The notes under the pieces were generated by a model. The model saw only the letters and a list, made by a program, of their open reading frames with translations, was not told the origin of the DNA and ran no database searches. Source: an uncultured Christensenellaceae bacterium (GTDB lineage Bacteria; Bacillota; Clostridia; Christensenellales; Borkfalkiaceae). From it: a DNA stretch of 64,000 nucleotides. The position numbers and the translations under genes were made by a program. Where the stretch lies: contig CAJUKK010000007.1 of the NCBI GenBank assembly GCA_910586985.1, positions 82,782-146,781 on the forward strand, written 5' to 3'. Positions 1 through 7,097 of the stretch are shown here, piece after piece. Each line of letters begins with the position of its first letter. Position 1 is the first letter of the stretch.

Positions 1-82
1 TCACGTCGATTGCCTGCACGACAATAAAAAATCTCGTTCTGTAAGCATTCGTCGCTTCAAGCAACAATTCTTCAAAGCTCAT
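1..82 (-). CDS. Partial small protein, N-terminus only
   Basis: An ATG at 82 opens a frame that stays open for 27 codons to the window edge, so only the N-terminus (starts MSFEELLLEA) is visible. A very good Shine-Dalgarno (AAAGGAGG) lies just upstream, and the ATG overlaps the TGA of the preceding gene by four bases (ATGA), so it is translationally coupled to the two genes upstream of it. The visible part is a short acidic helix. I do not recognise the family. Its place as the third gene of a coupled set with two HTH-type proteins suggests a plasmid, phage or integrative-element module. Confidence 0.6.
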   Translation of the reverse strand, partial: MSFEELLLEATNAYRTRFFIVVQAIDV

Positions 83-384
83 ACTTTTACCTCCTTTAAT
101 TTTGTCTGCAAAAACAGCAGCAGTTTTTTGTGTTGCATTTGAACGTATTCGGGGGTATAACCAAGCTCTACGGAAAACGCTTCCTGCGTGTTCCCGCGTA
201 TGTAAAGCCCCGTGTACAAATCAAATAATTTCGGCGGTGCGGTTTTTACCGCTTCGTTATACATTTTAGCTTTTTCCAATATGCTATTCGTCCCTACGAT
301 CTGCGTAACCGCATCGAAATATTCCTTTCGCGTGTAATAATACCGAATTGCCCGTAAATCCTCTCTTATCTGTTTTAAGGTCAT
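79..384 (-). CDS. Small HTH protein resembling sigma region 4
   Basis: This is a 101-residue basic, helical protein. The segment at about residues 63-95 (RGNTQEAFSVELGYTPEYVQ followed by a lysine-rich helix) reads like a helix-turn-helix of the sigma-70 region 4 or phage ArpU-type kind: an 'if repeated, activate, different partner' HTH after an N-terminal helical pair. Its start overlaps the stop of the upstream DeoR-like HTH gene by four bases, and its stop overlaps the next start, so the three genes form one translational unit. Family assignment is by pattern only; a phage-like late-gene activator or a mobile-element regulator is the likeliest role. Confidence 0.6.
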   Translation of the reverse strand: MTLKQIREDLRAIRYYYTRKEYFDAVTQIVGTNSILEKAKMYNEAVKTAPPKLFDLYTGLYIRGNTQEAFSVELGYTPEYVQMQHKKLLLFLQTKLKEVKV

Positions 385-716
385 CTTCTCTTGCCTCCCT
401 CGCTGAAACCGTACCTTTCAATAATTTCCTCCATCGTTTGCTTTTCCTCGCCCGTAAGCGTATCGGCTACCTTTCGTAAAAGCTGAGTTTGTTTACAAGT
501 TAGGCATTGCTGAATTAACCGAAACCCTTTTGATACATAAATACCGCCTCCTTTGCCTTGCTGAGTGTAAATCGGAAATTCAAGCGAGAGGATCTGAACG
601 TCGTATTCAACGGTGCGTTTACTTACCCCGAACTCGAAAGCAAGGTTTGCCCGCGTATCATATCCTCGCAGGCATAACACTTCAAGCATTGCTTTTCGAC
701 GTTCTCTCGCCGTCAC
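381..716 (-). CDS. Winged-helix transcriptional regulator, DeoR/HTH_11 type
   Basis: A 111-residue protein whose residues about 5-60 form a canonical DeoR/HTH_11 winged helix: a first helix, then the recognition segment FGVSKRTVEYDVQILS, then a wing with GKGGGIYV. No ligand-binding domain follows; the C-terminal half is a short charged helix with a C-x-x-C pair (residues about 71-74). The start is a GTG at 716 preceded by GGGAGGTG at good spacing; no upstream ATG competes. A short inverted repeat (AAGTCGCAA...TTGCGACTT, about 762-786) sits upstream and could be its own operator. It is the first gene of a three-gene coupled set. Probably a small repressor of an accessory element. Confidence 0.7.
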   Translation of the reverse strand: MTARERRKAMLEVLCLRGYDTRANLAFEFGVSKRTVEYDVQILSLEFPIYTQQGKGGGIYVSKGFRLIQQCLTCKQTQLLRKVADTLTGEEKQTMEEIIERYGFSEGGKRR

Positions 717-809
717 TCCCGATTCACCTCCCTTACCATCGTTGACGGTAGTTTACTCTATAAAGTCGCAAGCAACTTTGCGACTTATAAAAAATAATTT
801 TGATTATAT

Positions 810-848
810 AAAAAAAGCTTCAACAATTTAGATTTCATTTGTCGAAGC
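810..848 (-). terminator. Rho-independent terminator of the amino-sugar operon
   Basis: On the minus strand a 10-bp stem (GCTTCGACAA pairing with TTGTTGAAGC, one G-U) is followed directly by a run of seven Ts. It lies 35 bases after the stop of the PIG-L deacetylase gene and so closes the operon that starts near 9.8 kb. Confidence 0.75.
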
Positions 849-882
849 CTTTTATCATTTGTAAAATTTTTAGTTGTACTAT

Positions 883-1713
883 CTACCACTGAAGTGTTCT
901 AATTTTATTTCTAACATTTTTTTGAAAACGACTAATAAACCCATCGACATAATCTGCAATATCAAGCGATATGTCTTTGATGAGCGGCGTTAAATCCATC
1001 GCGTAGTTGAGCATGTTAAAAGTGTCGCAAGCATGACTTTCGGAAAATGTCGCGTTTGCAAGCCTTCTCCCCTCTGCCGCTAAGTCGTAACGCTTTCCGC
1101 CTGCTATCTGAGAATCAAATACGCTTGAAAGCGCACGGGATAAGTTCGGGTGCGCACTACAATCGAGATATACCTTCTCGTCGTCATTCAACCAATCGAG
1201 ATTCCGCCATACTTCGCAACCGTACACCTTTTCGGGTTGTTCGTCCGCGTTCAGTTCGCGCAACGCCAAGATAGCTTTCAATGCCGTTGCCACGTGCGTT
1301 TCGTGTTTATCGGCAAAATTATGGAGATAGACATATTTCGGTTTCGTCGCTTTGAGTATATCTACAAGCTCTTTGATGATTTCTTTATCGTTTTTGTTCT
1401 TAACCTGTTTAGACGGGTGTCCAAGCAAATACAGTGCGCCATACTCTCCAAGCATTCCCGCTTTTTTCTGCTCCTCAATCCGAATGGCTTTCATCTGTTC
1501 ATCGGTATAATCCGCATAAAGTCCGCTTCTCGGACTGCCCGCGCCGTCCGTTACCACCACGCCGCAGAACCACTTATCTCTTTTTCCGAAACACTCCGCA
1601 ATCGGCGCATACGCCATAAATTCGATATCGTCCTGATGCGCCGCGATGCAAAGGTGCGTCGTGCGCACTAACGCTTGCTTCTCTTCCGTCCCGTCGGGGA
1701 TATATACTAACAC
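883..1713 (-). CDS. PIG-L (LmbE-like) family N-deacetylase
   Basis: A 276-residue zinc-dependent amide deacetylase of the PIG-L/LmbE family. The zinc motif AHQDDIEF is at residues about 25-32 (His, Asp, Asp and Glu in the expected order), and the distal histidine pair is in HNFADKHETH (about 131-140). The family removes acetyl groups from N-acetylglucosamine-containing substrates. It overlaps the ROK kinase gene upstream by seven bases and ends the operon. With NagB and a kinase present and no NagA visible, it most likely deacetylates GlcNAc or a GlcNAc oligosaccharide before phosphorylation. No signal peptide, so cytoplasmic. Substrate is an inference from context. Confidence 0.88.
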   Translation of the reverse strand: MLVYIPDGTEEKQALVRTTHLCIAAHQDDIEFMAYAPIAECFGKRDKWFCGVVVTDGAGSPRSGLYADYTDEQMKAIRIEEQKKAGMLGEYGALYLLGHPSKQVKNKNDKEIIKELVDILKATKPKYVYLHNFADKHETHVATALKAILALRELNADEQPEKVYGCEVWRNLDWLNDDEKVYLDCSAHPNLSRALSSVFDSQIAGGKRYDLAAEGRRLANATFSESHACDTFNMLNYAMDLTPLIKDISLDIADYVDGFISRFQKNVRNKIRTLQW

Positions 1714-2669
1714 TCCGCTTTCCTCCTTGCGTATTCTGCCGCCCCGTAAATGCCCGCATCGTTACCGAGCGTTGCCGTAACAATTTGTACGGACGCAGAA
1801 AAACTTCCTCCCATTTTTTCCCGATTTACGATTTCCTGTAACGGTTTCGTAATCGTTTCTCCTTCCGCTGAAATACCGCCGCCCAAAATGACAGCCTCGG
1901 GGCGAAACGCATTCACGGCGTTCGTAATGCCCGCAGCCAAATATTTTATGTAACGATCCAAAACGGATTTCGCCGTTCTGTCTCCAAGCCGTAGCCCGTC
2001 GAAAACAGTTTTACCGTTTATGTTCTCGGTGTTTCCGTTACAAATTCGCCATAGTTCGCTTTCGGGGTGAATTATCATTGCCTTTTGAGTTTGGTGTATC
2101 AATGCTCTTGCCGACGCATACCGTTCAAAACATCCCCGCCTTCCGCAAGTACATTTTTCGCCGCCAAATTTGATGACCTCGTGCCCCAGCTCGCCTCCCG
2201 CGCCTTGGTTTCCCTCGAAAATCTTACCGTCAAAAACAATTCCGCTTCCGATCCCCGTGCCGATCGTAATCATAACGGCAGAATGATATTGCTTGCCTGC
2301 ACCGTATTCATACTCTCCGAGCGCAGCAGCGTTGGCATCGTTTAATATACAGCACGGTTTTTTCAGTTTGTTTTTTATCAACTCTCCCAAAGGAACGTTC
2401 TGCCAATTATAATTCGTCCAACTAACGACAACCCCTTTTGCGCTGTCAATAATCCCCGGCGAGCCGATCCCGACAGCCGCAACCTCTTGCATAGTCACAC
2501 CGCTCTTTTGAACGACCTCTTTTACAAGCATAACGAGCCGTTCCGCCGTTTCTTCCGCAGAACAATCCCTTTCTGTTTTACAACGGCTGACACCGTATAA
2601 TTGTTCGTCGCGCAACACGGCGCATTTTGCGCTCATACCGCCGATATCGATTCCGACGTAACAACTCAT
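1707..2669 (-). CDS. ROK family sugar kinase
   Basis: A 320-residue ROK kinase of normal length. It has the N-terminal phosphate loop (DIGGMSAKCAVL, about 7-18), the catalytic-Asp region (NDANAAALGE, about 108-117), a glycine-rich adenosine segment (TIGTGIGSG) and the ROK zinc signature CTCGRRGCFE (about 173-182). ROK kinases phosphorylate glucose, GlcNAc, ManNAc or glucosamine at O6. There is no N-terminal HTH, so it is an enzyme rather than a NagC-type repressor. It overlaps nagB by four bases (ATGA) and the deacetylase by seven, so its product should feed NagB; glucosamine or GlcNAc is the expected substrate. Confidence 0.9.
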   Translation of the reverse strand: MSCYVGIDIGGMSAKCAVLRDEQLYGVSRCKTERDCSAEETAERLVMLVKEVVQKSGVTMQEVAAVGIGSPGIIDSAKGVVVSWTNYNWQNVPLGELIKNKLKKPCCILNDANAAALGEYEYGAGKQYHSAVMITIGTGIGSGIVFDGKIFEGNQGAGGELGHEVIKFGGEKCTCGRRGCFERYASARALIHQTQKAMIIHPESELWRICNGNTENINGKTVFDGLRLGDRTAKSVLDRYIKYLAAGITNAVNAFRPEAVILGGGISAEGETITKPLQEIVNREKMGGSFSASVQIVTATLGNDAGIYGAAEYARRKAEC

Positions 2670-3388
2670 AACTTACTCGCCGCCTCGCTGTCTGCTATTA
2701 AAATACAGTTCGGATGCAACTGCAACACGCTTGCGGGAACTTCTTCCGTTACCTCACCGCACACCGTTTTATATACCGCGTCCGCCTTATTTACTCCGCT
2801 TGCTAAAATGAGAATCTGCTTTGCATGCATGATCTGCTTGATTCCCATGGTAAACGCCTTTCTCGGCACTTCGGAAATATCGTCGAATAATCTTGCGTTA
2901 TCCTTAATTGTGTTCTCTGTTAAATCAACGACGTGCGTCTTGCTCCCGAACGGCGTAAACGGCTCATTAAATGCGATATGCCCGTTACGCCCCAAGCCCA
3001 AAAGCTGAATGTCGCGCGGCATTTCCGAGAGTAATTTATTGTACCTTGCACACTCCTCTGCTTCATTCTGCGCTGTGCCGTTCTCAATATAGGTGTTACT
3101 CTCTTCGATATCCAAATAGCGAAATAAATTCTCGCGCATGAAGTAGGCATAGCTCTGCGGGTGAGATTTCGGCAAGCCTTGATACTCGTCCAAGTTCACC
3201 GTTCTGATATGCTGATAGCTTGTCCCATTCTCTTTATAATCTTCGATTATGCAGCGATACAGTCCCAGCGGCGTAGTTCCCGTCGCCAACCCCAACACCG
3301 CATAAGGATTGCTTTTGACAATATCTTTTATCACATGAAACGCCTTCGCGCTCATCTCTTCGCCATCTTTTGTTTTAATCAGTTTCAT
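2666..3388 (-). CDS. nagB: Glucosamine-6-phosphate deaminase
   Basis: A 240-residue NagB, converting glucosamine-6-phosphate to fructose-6-phosphate and ammonia. Visible motifs are the phosphate-binding GLATGTTPLGLY (about 33-44), the catalytic-Asp motif NLDEYQGL (about 66-73) and the NGHIAFNEP active-site strand (about 135-143). Length fits the short Gram-positive NagB class, which lacks the allosteric C-terminal extension of the E. coli enzyme. A GGAGA ribosome binding site precedes the ATG. It is followed without a gap by the ROK kinase and PIG-L deacetylase and sits after the sugar importer genes, giving an import-deacetylate-phosphorylate-deaminate route. Confidence 0.93.
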   Translation of the reverse strand: MKLIKTKDGEEMSAKAFHVIKDIVKSNPYAVLGLATGTTPLGLYRCIIEDYKENGTSYQHIRTVNLDEYQGLPKSHPQSYAYFMRENLFRYLDIEESNTYIENGTAQNEAEECARYNKLLSEMPRDIQLLGLGRNGHIAFNEPFTPFGSKTHVVDLTENTIKDNARLFDDISEVPRKAFTMGIKQIMHAKQILILASGVNKADAVYKTVCGEVTEEVPASVLQLHPNCILIADSEAASKL

Positions 3389-3418
3389 TTTTTTCTCCGA
3401 ATAACCAATAAAATTTTA

Positions 3419-3446
3419 TGCCGTAATGCAAAAATACACTACGGCA
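3419..3446 (-). terminator. Hairpin between importer genes and nagB
   Basis: A near-perfect inverted repeat (TGCCGTAATG / CACTACGGCA, 9 of 10 pairs) lies between the permease stop at 3475 and the nagB start at 3388. It has no clean U-run (TAAAATTTTATT follows), so it may partly terminate transcription or protect and define the 3' end of the importer mRNA, lowering expression of the enzyme genes relative to the importer. Confidence 0.5.
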
Positions 3447-3474
3447 CTAAATAAGGGGGAAATGTATGAGCAAA

Positions 3475-4374
3475 TTATTCCTTTACGCCACCGATAACCA
3501 TTCCTTTTTCAAAATGTTTTTGTAAAAAGGGATATGCTATAATCAGAGGAAGGCTTGCAATCACGACTGCCGCCATACGAATGCCGGGGAGGAATACCGA
3601 AATGGGAAGCAAACTTCCCGTAGAGATCCCGCTGCGGTTATCGTACAGCAAAATATCCCGCATAATGAGCTGCAAGGGATAGAGTTCCTGATGCTCCGCC
3701 GTCAAAAATAGAGAGGCGTTCGCCCATGAATTCCACTGTGCAACGAAATTAAAAAGTGCAACGACCACAATAAAAGGAACACACAGAGGTACTATAATTT
3801 GAACCATCACGCGCACGGGACCTGCTCCGTCGATTTCTGCCGCCTCGCGAATGGAATCGGGAATCGCCATCATACCCGTGCGGAGCATAACGATATTGAG
3901 CGCGTTGCAGCAGGTAGGCAGAATCATTGCCCACGGCGTATTAACAAGACCCAATCCATGCACCACAATATAGAACGGTACCATACCGCCGTTAAAAAAC
4001 ATTGTAACAAGGATAAAAAACAGAATCGGACGTTTGAAGAGCATTCCCTTACGACAAAGCGCATATGACGCCATAATGGATATTACAAGACCTAAAATGA
4101 CCGAAGCTGAAGTATAGAGTATGGTATTGAGATAACTGCGCCAGAAATATTCGTTGCGGAAAAGCATTTCATATGCCTGCACGGAAAAATCACCGTCTAC
4201 AGGCCAAAACAGAAACCCCTTGTAGGAAACGAATTTCATCGGATTGCTCAACGAAGCCATCAGAACGTGAATTACGGGAAGAACACATAAAATCGCAATG
4301 AGCGCAAGAATTCCGTAGAGAATTACCATGCGTATGATTGTGCCCGTTGAATATTTCTTTTTCCTCTTTTCCAT
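3475..4374 (-). CDS. Carbohydrate ABC transporter permease, LplC/YtcP type
   Basis: A 299-residue integral membrane permease with six predicted membrane spans; the first is at about residues 13-35 after a lysine-rich N-terminus. The cytoplasmic EAA loop is present (EAAEIDGAGPVRVMVQIIVPLCVP, given here as its key residues E-A-A...D-G-A...P). This is the MalG-like CUT1 subfamily found with large LplA-type binding proteins. It lies 11 bases after its partner permease. No ATPase gene is nearby, as is usual for CUT1 systems that share an MsmX-type ATPase encoded elsewhere. Confidence 0.9.
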   Translation of the reverse strand: MEKRKKKYSTGTIIRMVILYGILALIAILCVLPVIHVLMASLSNPMKFVSYKGFLFWPVDGDFSVQAYEMLFRNEYFWRSYLNTILYTSASVILGLVISIMASYALCRKGMLFKRPILFFILVTMFFNGGMVPFYIVVHGLGLVNTPWAMILPTCCNALNIVMLRTGMMAIPDSIREAAEIDGAGPVRVMVQIIVPLCVPFIVVVALFNFVAQWNSWANASLFLTAEHQELYPLQLIMRDILLYDNRSGISTGSLLPISVFLPGIRMAAVVIASLPLIIAYPFLQKHFEKGMVIGGVKE

Positions 4375-4385
4375 ATTCCACCTCC

Positions 4386-5378
4386 TTAAAACACACTGCT
4401 CGACGTAAATTTACGACTCAGCCAATTAGCAATCAACAAGAGAACGAATCCAAATACCGATTGGAACAGTCCGATAGCCGTCGTATAGCTGTAATTGCCG
4501 CCGATTGCGCCATAACGATAGATGTATGTCGATATCACTTCCCCAACGTTATAAGTCGGCGTGGAATAAAGAAGATAAATCTTCTCAAAATTGACGTTGA
4601 GCATCATACCGATTTTCATAATAAGCATCATCATGATCGTCGGCAAGATTGAAGGCAACGCAATATGTAATACCTTTTTGAACCAATTTGCACCGTCAAG
4701 GTCGGCGGCTTCGTAAAGGCAGGGATCAATCCCCCCGAGTGCAGCAACGTAAATAACGCTGTTAAAACCTACCGTCTGCCAAATATTGCTCACAATGTTA
4801 ATCGCTCGGAAATGTCTCGGATCACCCAGCATACTCATCCCCTCTTCCAAAAGACCGAGTTTTGTAAAAATGATACCGAAAATACCGTTCGTATCGACCA
4901 ACGAAGAAATGATCCCGCATACCACGACCGTAGAGATGAAATAAGGTAAATATACAGCGGTAAGTATTACACGGCGATACCTTCTACGTTTTACGCCGTT
5001 AATAAGCAGCGCTAAAAGAATGGGCGTGGTAAACACGAATAAAATGTCGTACAAGCTAAATAACAACGTATTGCCCAAAAGACGCCAAAAATACATATCG
5101 TGGAAGAATGCCGCAAAGTGTTTGAACCCGACCCAAGGACTTTGGAAAAAACCTAAATTCAAATCGAAATCCTGAAAAGCCATTAAAAGCCCTATCATTG
5201 GCGCATAGCAAAAAACCGCAAAAAATATGACTGCCGGCAACAGCAACAAATACATTGCCCAATTCTTTTTTGCATCCTTTTTCAGCAATTTTCCGATTTT
5301 TGCATATTTCGGCGTTTGAGGCTGTTTCCCTTCCGCCGTCTCTAAATCCTGCGCAAGAGATTTTATTTTTTCCGCCAT
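4386..5378 (-). CDS. Carbohydrate ABC transporter permease, LplB/YteP type
   Basis: A 330-residue permease with a roughly 35-residue charged cytoplasmic N-terminal leader (KKDAKKNWAMY) before the first membrane span, typical of LplB-like CUT1 subunits. The EAA loop reads EAADLDGANWFKKVLHIALP at about 220-239 and would contact the shared ATPase. It is the first permease after the binding protein and pairs with the LplC-like subunit. A GGAGG site precedes the ATG. Confidence 0.9.
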   Translation of the reverse strand: MAEKIKSLAQDLETAEGKQPQTPKYAKIGKLLKKDAKKNWAMYLLLLPAVIFFAVFCYAPMIGLLMAFQDFDLNLGFFQSPWVGFKHFAAFFHDMYFWRLLGNTLLFSLYDILFVFTTPILLALLINGVKRRRYRRVILTAVYLPYFISTVVVCGIISSLVDTNGIFGIIFTKLGLLEEGMSMLGDPRHFRAINIVSNIWQTVGFNSVIYVAALGGIDPCLYEAADLDGANWFKKVLHIALPSILPTIMMMLIMKIGMMLNVNFEKIYLLYSTPTYNVGEVISTYIYRYGAIGGNYSYTTAIGLFQSVFGFVLLLIANWLSRKFTSSSVF

Positions 5379-5450
5379 AACTTCCTCCTGTTTCTTTCGA
5401 TTGAAAAACGCGGGATGCGAATGATAACACGCACCCCGCTCTCTTTCGCA

Positions 5451-7037
5451 TTATTTAACACGATTTTGCCAACGCCCGTAAGCGTCCTGTTTAATCTTGA
5501 TTGCATCTTCGATTCCGCGCTTTTTCAGTTCCGCACGGAAATCATCGAACGTAATGCTGTTTTTCCCTGCTATGTAATTATAAATAAATTCTTCGGTATA
5601 CGTTTGCAACGAAGTCATGATCGCCGCATATCGACTACCCTCTTCCGCCGTCAACGAAAGCACGGGCAAAATATAATCGGCATCGCTCGTTTCCGTCCAA
5701 GTATGTTCAATTGCTTGAATTTCTTTGGGCTTTGCCGCCTGCAATTCACGCGCCGAATCGACGAAGGACGGAAAGCCCTGAACCGAATACTTCTTGACCA
5801 TATCGGAAGGCGCATATCCCTGCGGGTTTTGGGTTACAATCTCCGTATAGTACGGTTTTCCGTCGACCATGGTATAGCTCACACCCTCGATCCCGTAGTT
5901 CATGAGCACCTGTCCCTCTTTTGAATAGAGGTAATCGAGCCATTGCATCACTCCGTCTACGTCCTTGCACTTATCGGTAATCACGGCATAGTTGCCCGCG
6001 CGCGGACTCTTTTGACGAATGTGCAGTTCCTGATCGGAAGTAATCTTTGGATTGGGTACGGCGATCAACGAATAGTTCTGATTGCCGAATGCCTTTGCCG
6101 TATTCTCGTACTGCGTCATATAGATATACATTTGAGTAAATATACCGTACTTTGCCTCGGTAAATCCCTCGCTGTTCATGCCGCCTACAGCGTCAGAAAT
6201 TGCCACGTACTCGGTGGAGAGCATAAAGTTCTTATCAATCCAACCCTTTTTGTACCAACTCTGCATGCGTTTGAGGTATTCCTCAAAGTTATCCATATAC
6301 GGACCGTAAGCAACTTTTCCTTCCTTATCGAGCTGGAAGTCAAACGTTACGTCGTATCCCGCACTAATAGAGTTAAACGGATCAACGCCTTTAGAATAGA
6401 GGAAGAAGGGAGCTTTTCCGCCGTTGAACTCGGTAAACTTCTTCATAATTATTTCCCAATCGTCGTACGTTTCGGGAAGCTTAGTAACCTGCGTTCCGTC
6501 GCCAAAGCCGGGAACCTTTTTCAGCCAGTCCTCGCGCATCATGTAACCGTACCATGCGCCCTGTTCCGATTGCAATATTTCATAGAACGCCGTCATCTTA
6601 GCCGAATCGGTAAGCGCTTCCTGCTTGATTGCATCCTCCGATTGAACAATTGTAGAATAATTGGGCGCAAGCGTTTCCATTTTATCGCTGATATCGATGA
6701 TTTTTCCATCCTTGATTCCCTTTTCGATTCCGCCGGGATAAGTGCCCTGAAAGCCGGGCATCGCATCGTTTAAAATCATGACGTCATAATATCCGTTTGT
6801 TGAGAACATCTGCTCGAGCTCGGTATATTCGCCGTGTATATAGCGCACCTTCTTGCCGGAAATCTCCTCGATTTTCTGAAACACTTGATGATCGGCGTAT
6901 TTACCGACGACCGTGCTCACCATAGGAACCCAAACGGTAAAATCGTAATCAGAACCGCCGCAAGCCGTCATAGACAAAGCAACACCCGCCGCCAAAACTC
7001 CGCTTAACGCAAGCGTTAACAACCGTTTTCCTTTCAT
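5451..7037 (-). CDS. Extracellular solute-binding lipoprotein for sugars, LplA type
   Basis: A 528-residue lipoprotein. The signal peptide has a KGKR N-terminus, a hydrophobic core and the lipobox MTAC with Cys26, followed by GGSD, so it is tethered outside the membrane. The size and mature fold region (start YDFTVWVPMVS, many aromatic residues, the DDWEIIMKKF segment) fit the large family 1 solute-binding proteins that bind oligosaccharides. It precedes the two permeases and is the substrate receptor of the importer. The neighbours suggest an amino-sugar-containing oligosaccharide as ligand; this is an inference. Confidence 0.9.
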   Translation of the reverse strand: MKGKRLLTLALSGVLAAGVALSMTACGGSDYDFTVWVPMVSTVVGKYADHQVFQKIEEISGKKVRYIHGEYTELEQMFSTNGYYDVMILNDAMPGFQGTYPGGIEKGIKDGKIIDISDKMETLAPNYSTIVQSEDAIKQEALTDSAKMTAFYEILQSEQGAWYGYMMREDWLKKVPGFGDGTQVTKLPETYDDWEIIMKKFTEFNGGKAPFFLYSKGVDPFNSISAGYDVTFDFQLDKEGKVAYGPYMDNFEEYLKRMQSWYKKGWIDKNFMLSTEYVAISDAVGGMNSEGFTEAKYGIFTQMYIYMTQYENTAKAFGNQNYSLIAVPNPKITSDQELHIRQKSPRAGNYAVITDKCKDVDGVMQWLDYLYSKEGQVLMNYGIEGVSYTMVDGKPYYTEIVTQNPQGYAPSDMVKKYSVQGFPSFVDSARELQAAKPKEIQAIEHTWTETSDADYILPVLSLTAEEGSRYAAIMTSLQTYTEEFIYNYIAGKNSITFDDFRAELKKRGIEDAIKIKQDAYGRWQNRVK

Positions 7038-7060
7038 ACCTTTCCTCCTTGTTCGGGCTA

Positions 7061-7081
7061 AGGGGAGCTTGCGGCTCCCCT
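7061..7081. terminator. GC-rich hairpin between two lipoprotein genes
   Basis: A perfect 8-bp inverted repeat (AGGGGAGC / GCTCCCCT, five-base loop), extended outward by GGGC/GCCC, sits between the InlB-repeat gene and the solute-binding protein gene. There is no U-run, so it looks more like an mRNA-stabilising or processing hairpin than a full terminator; it would raise the abundance of the upstream or downstream lipoprotein message. Confidence 0.55.
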
Positions 7082-7097
7082 GCCCTAAATTGCTATT

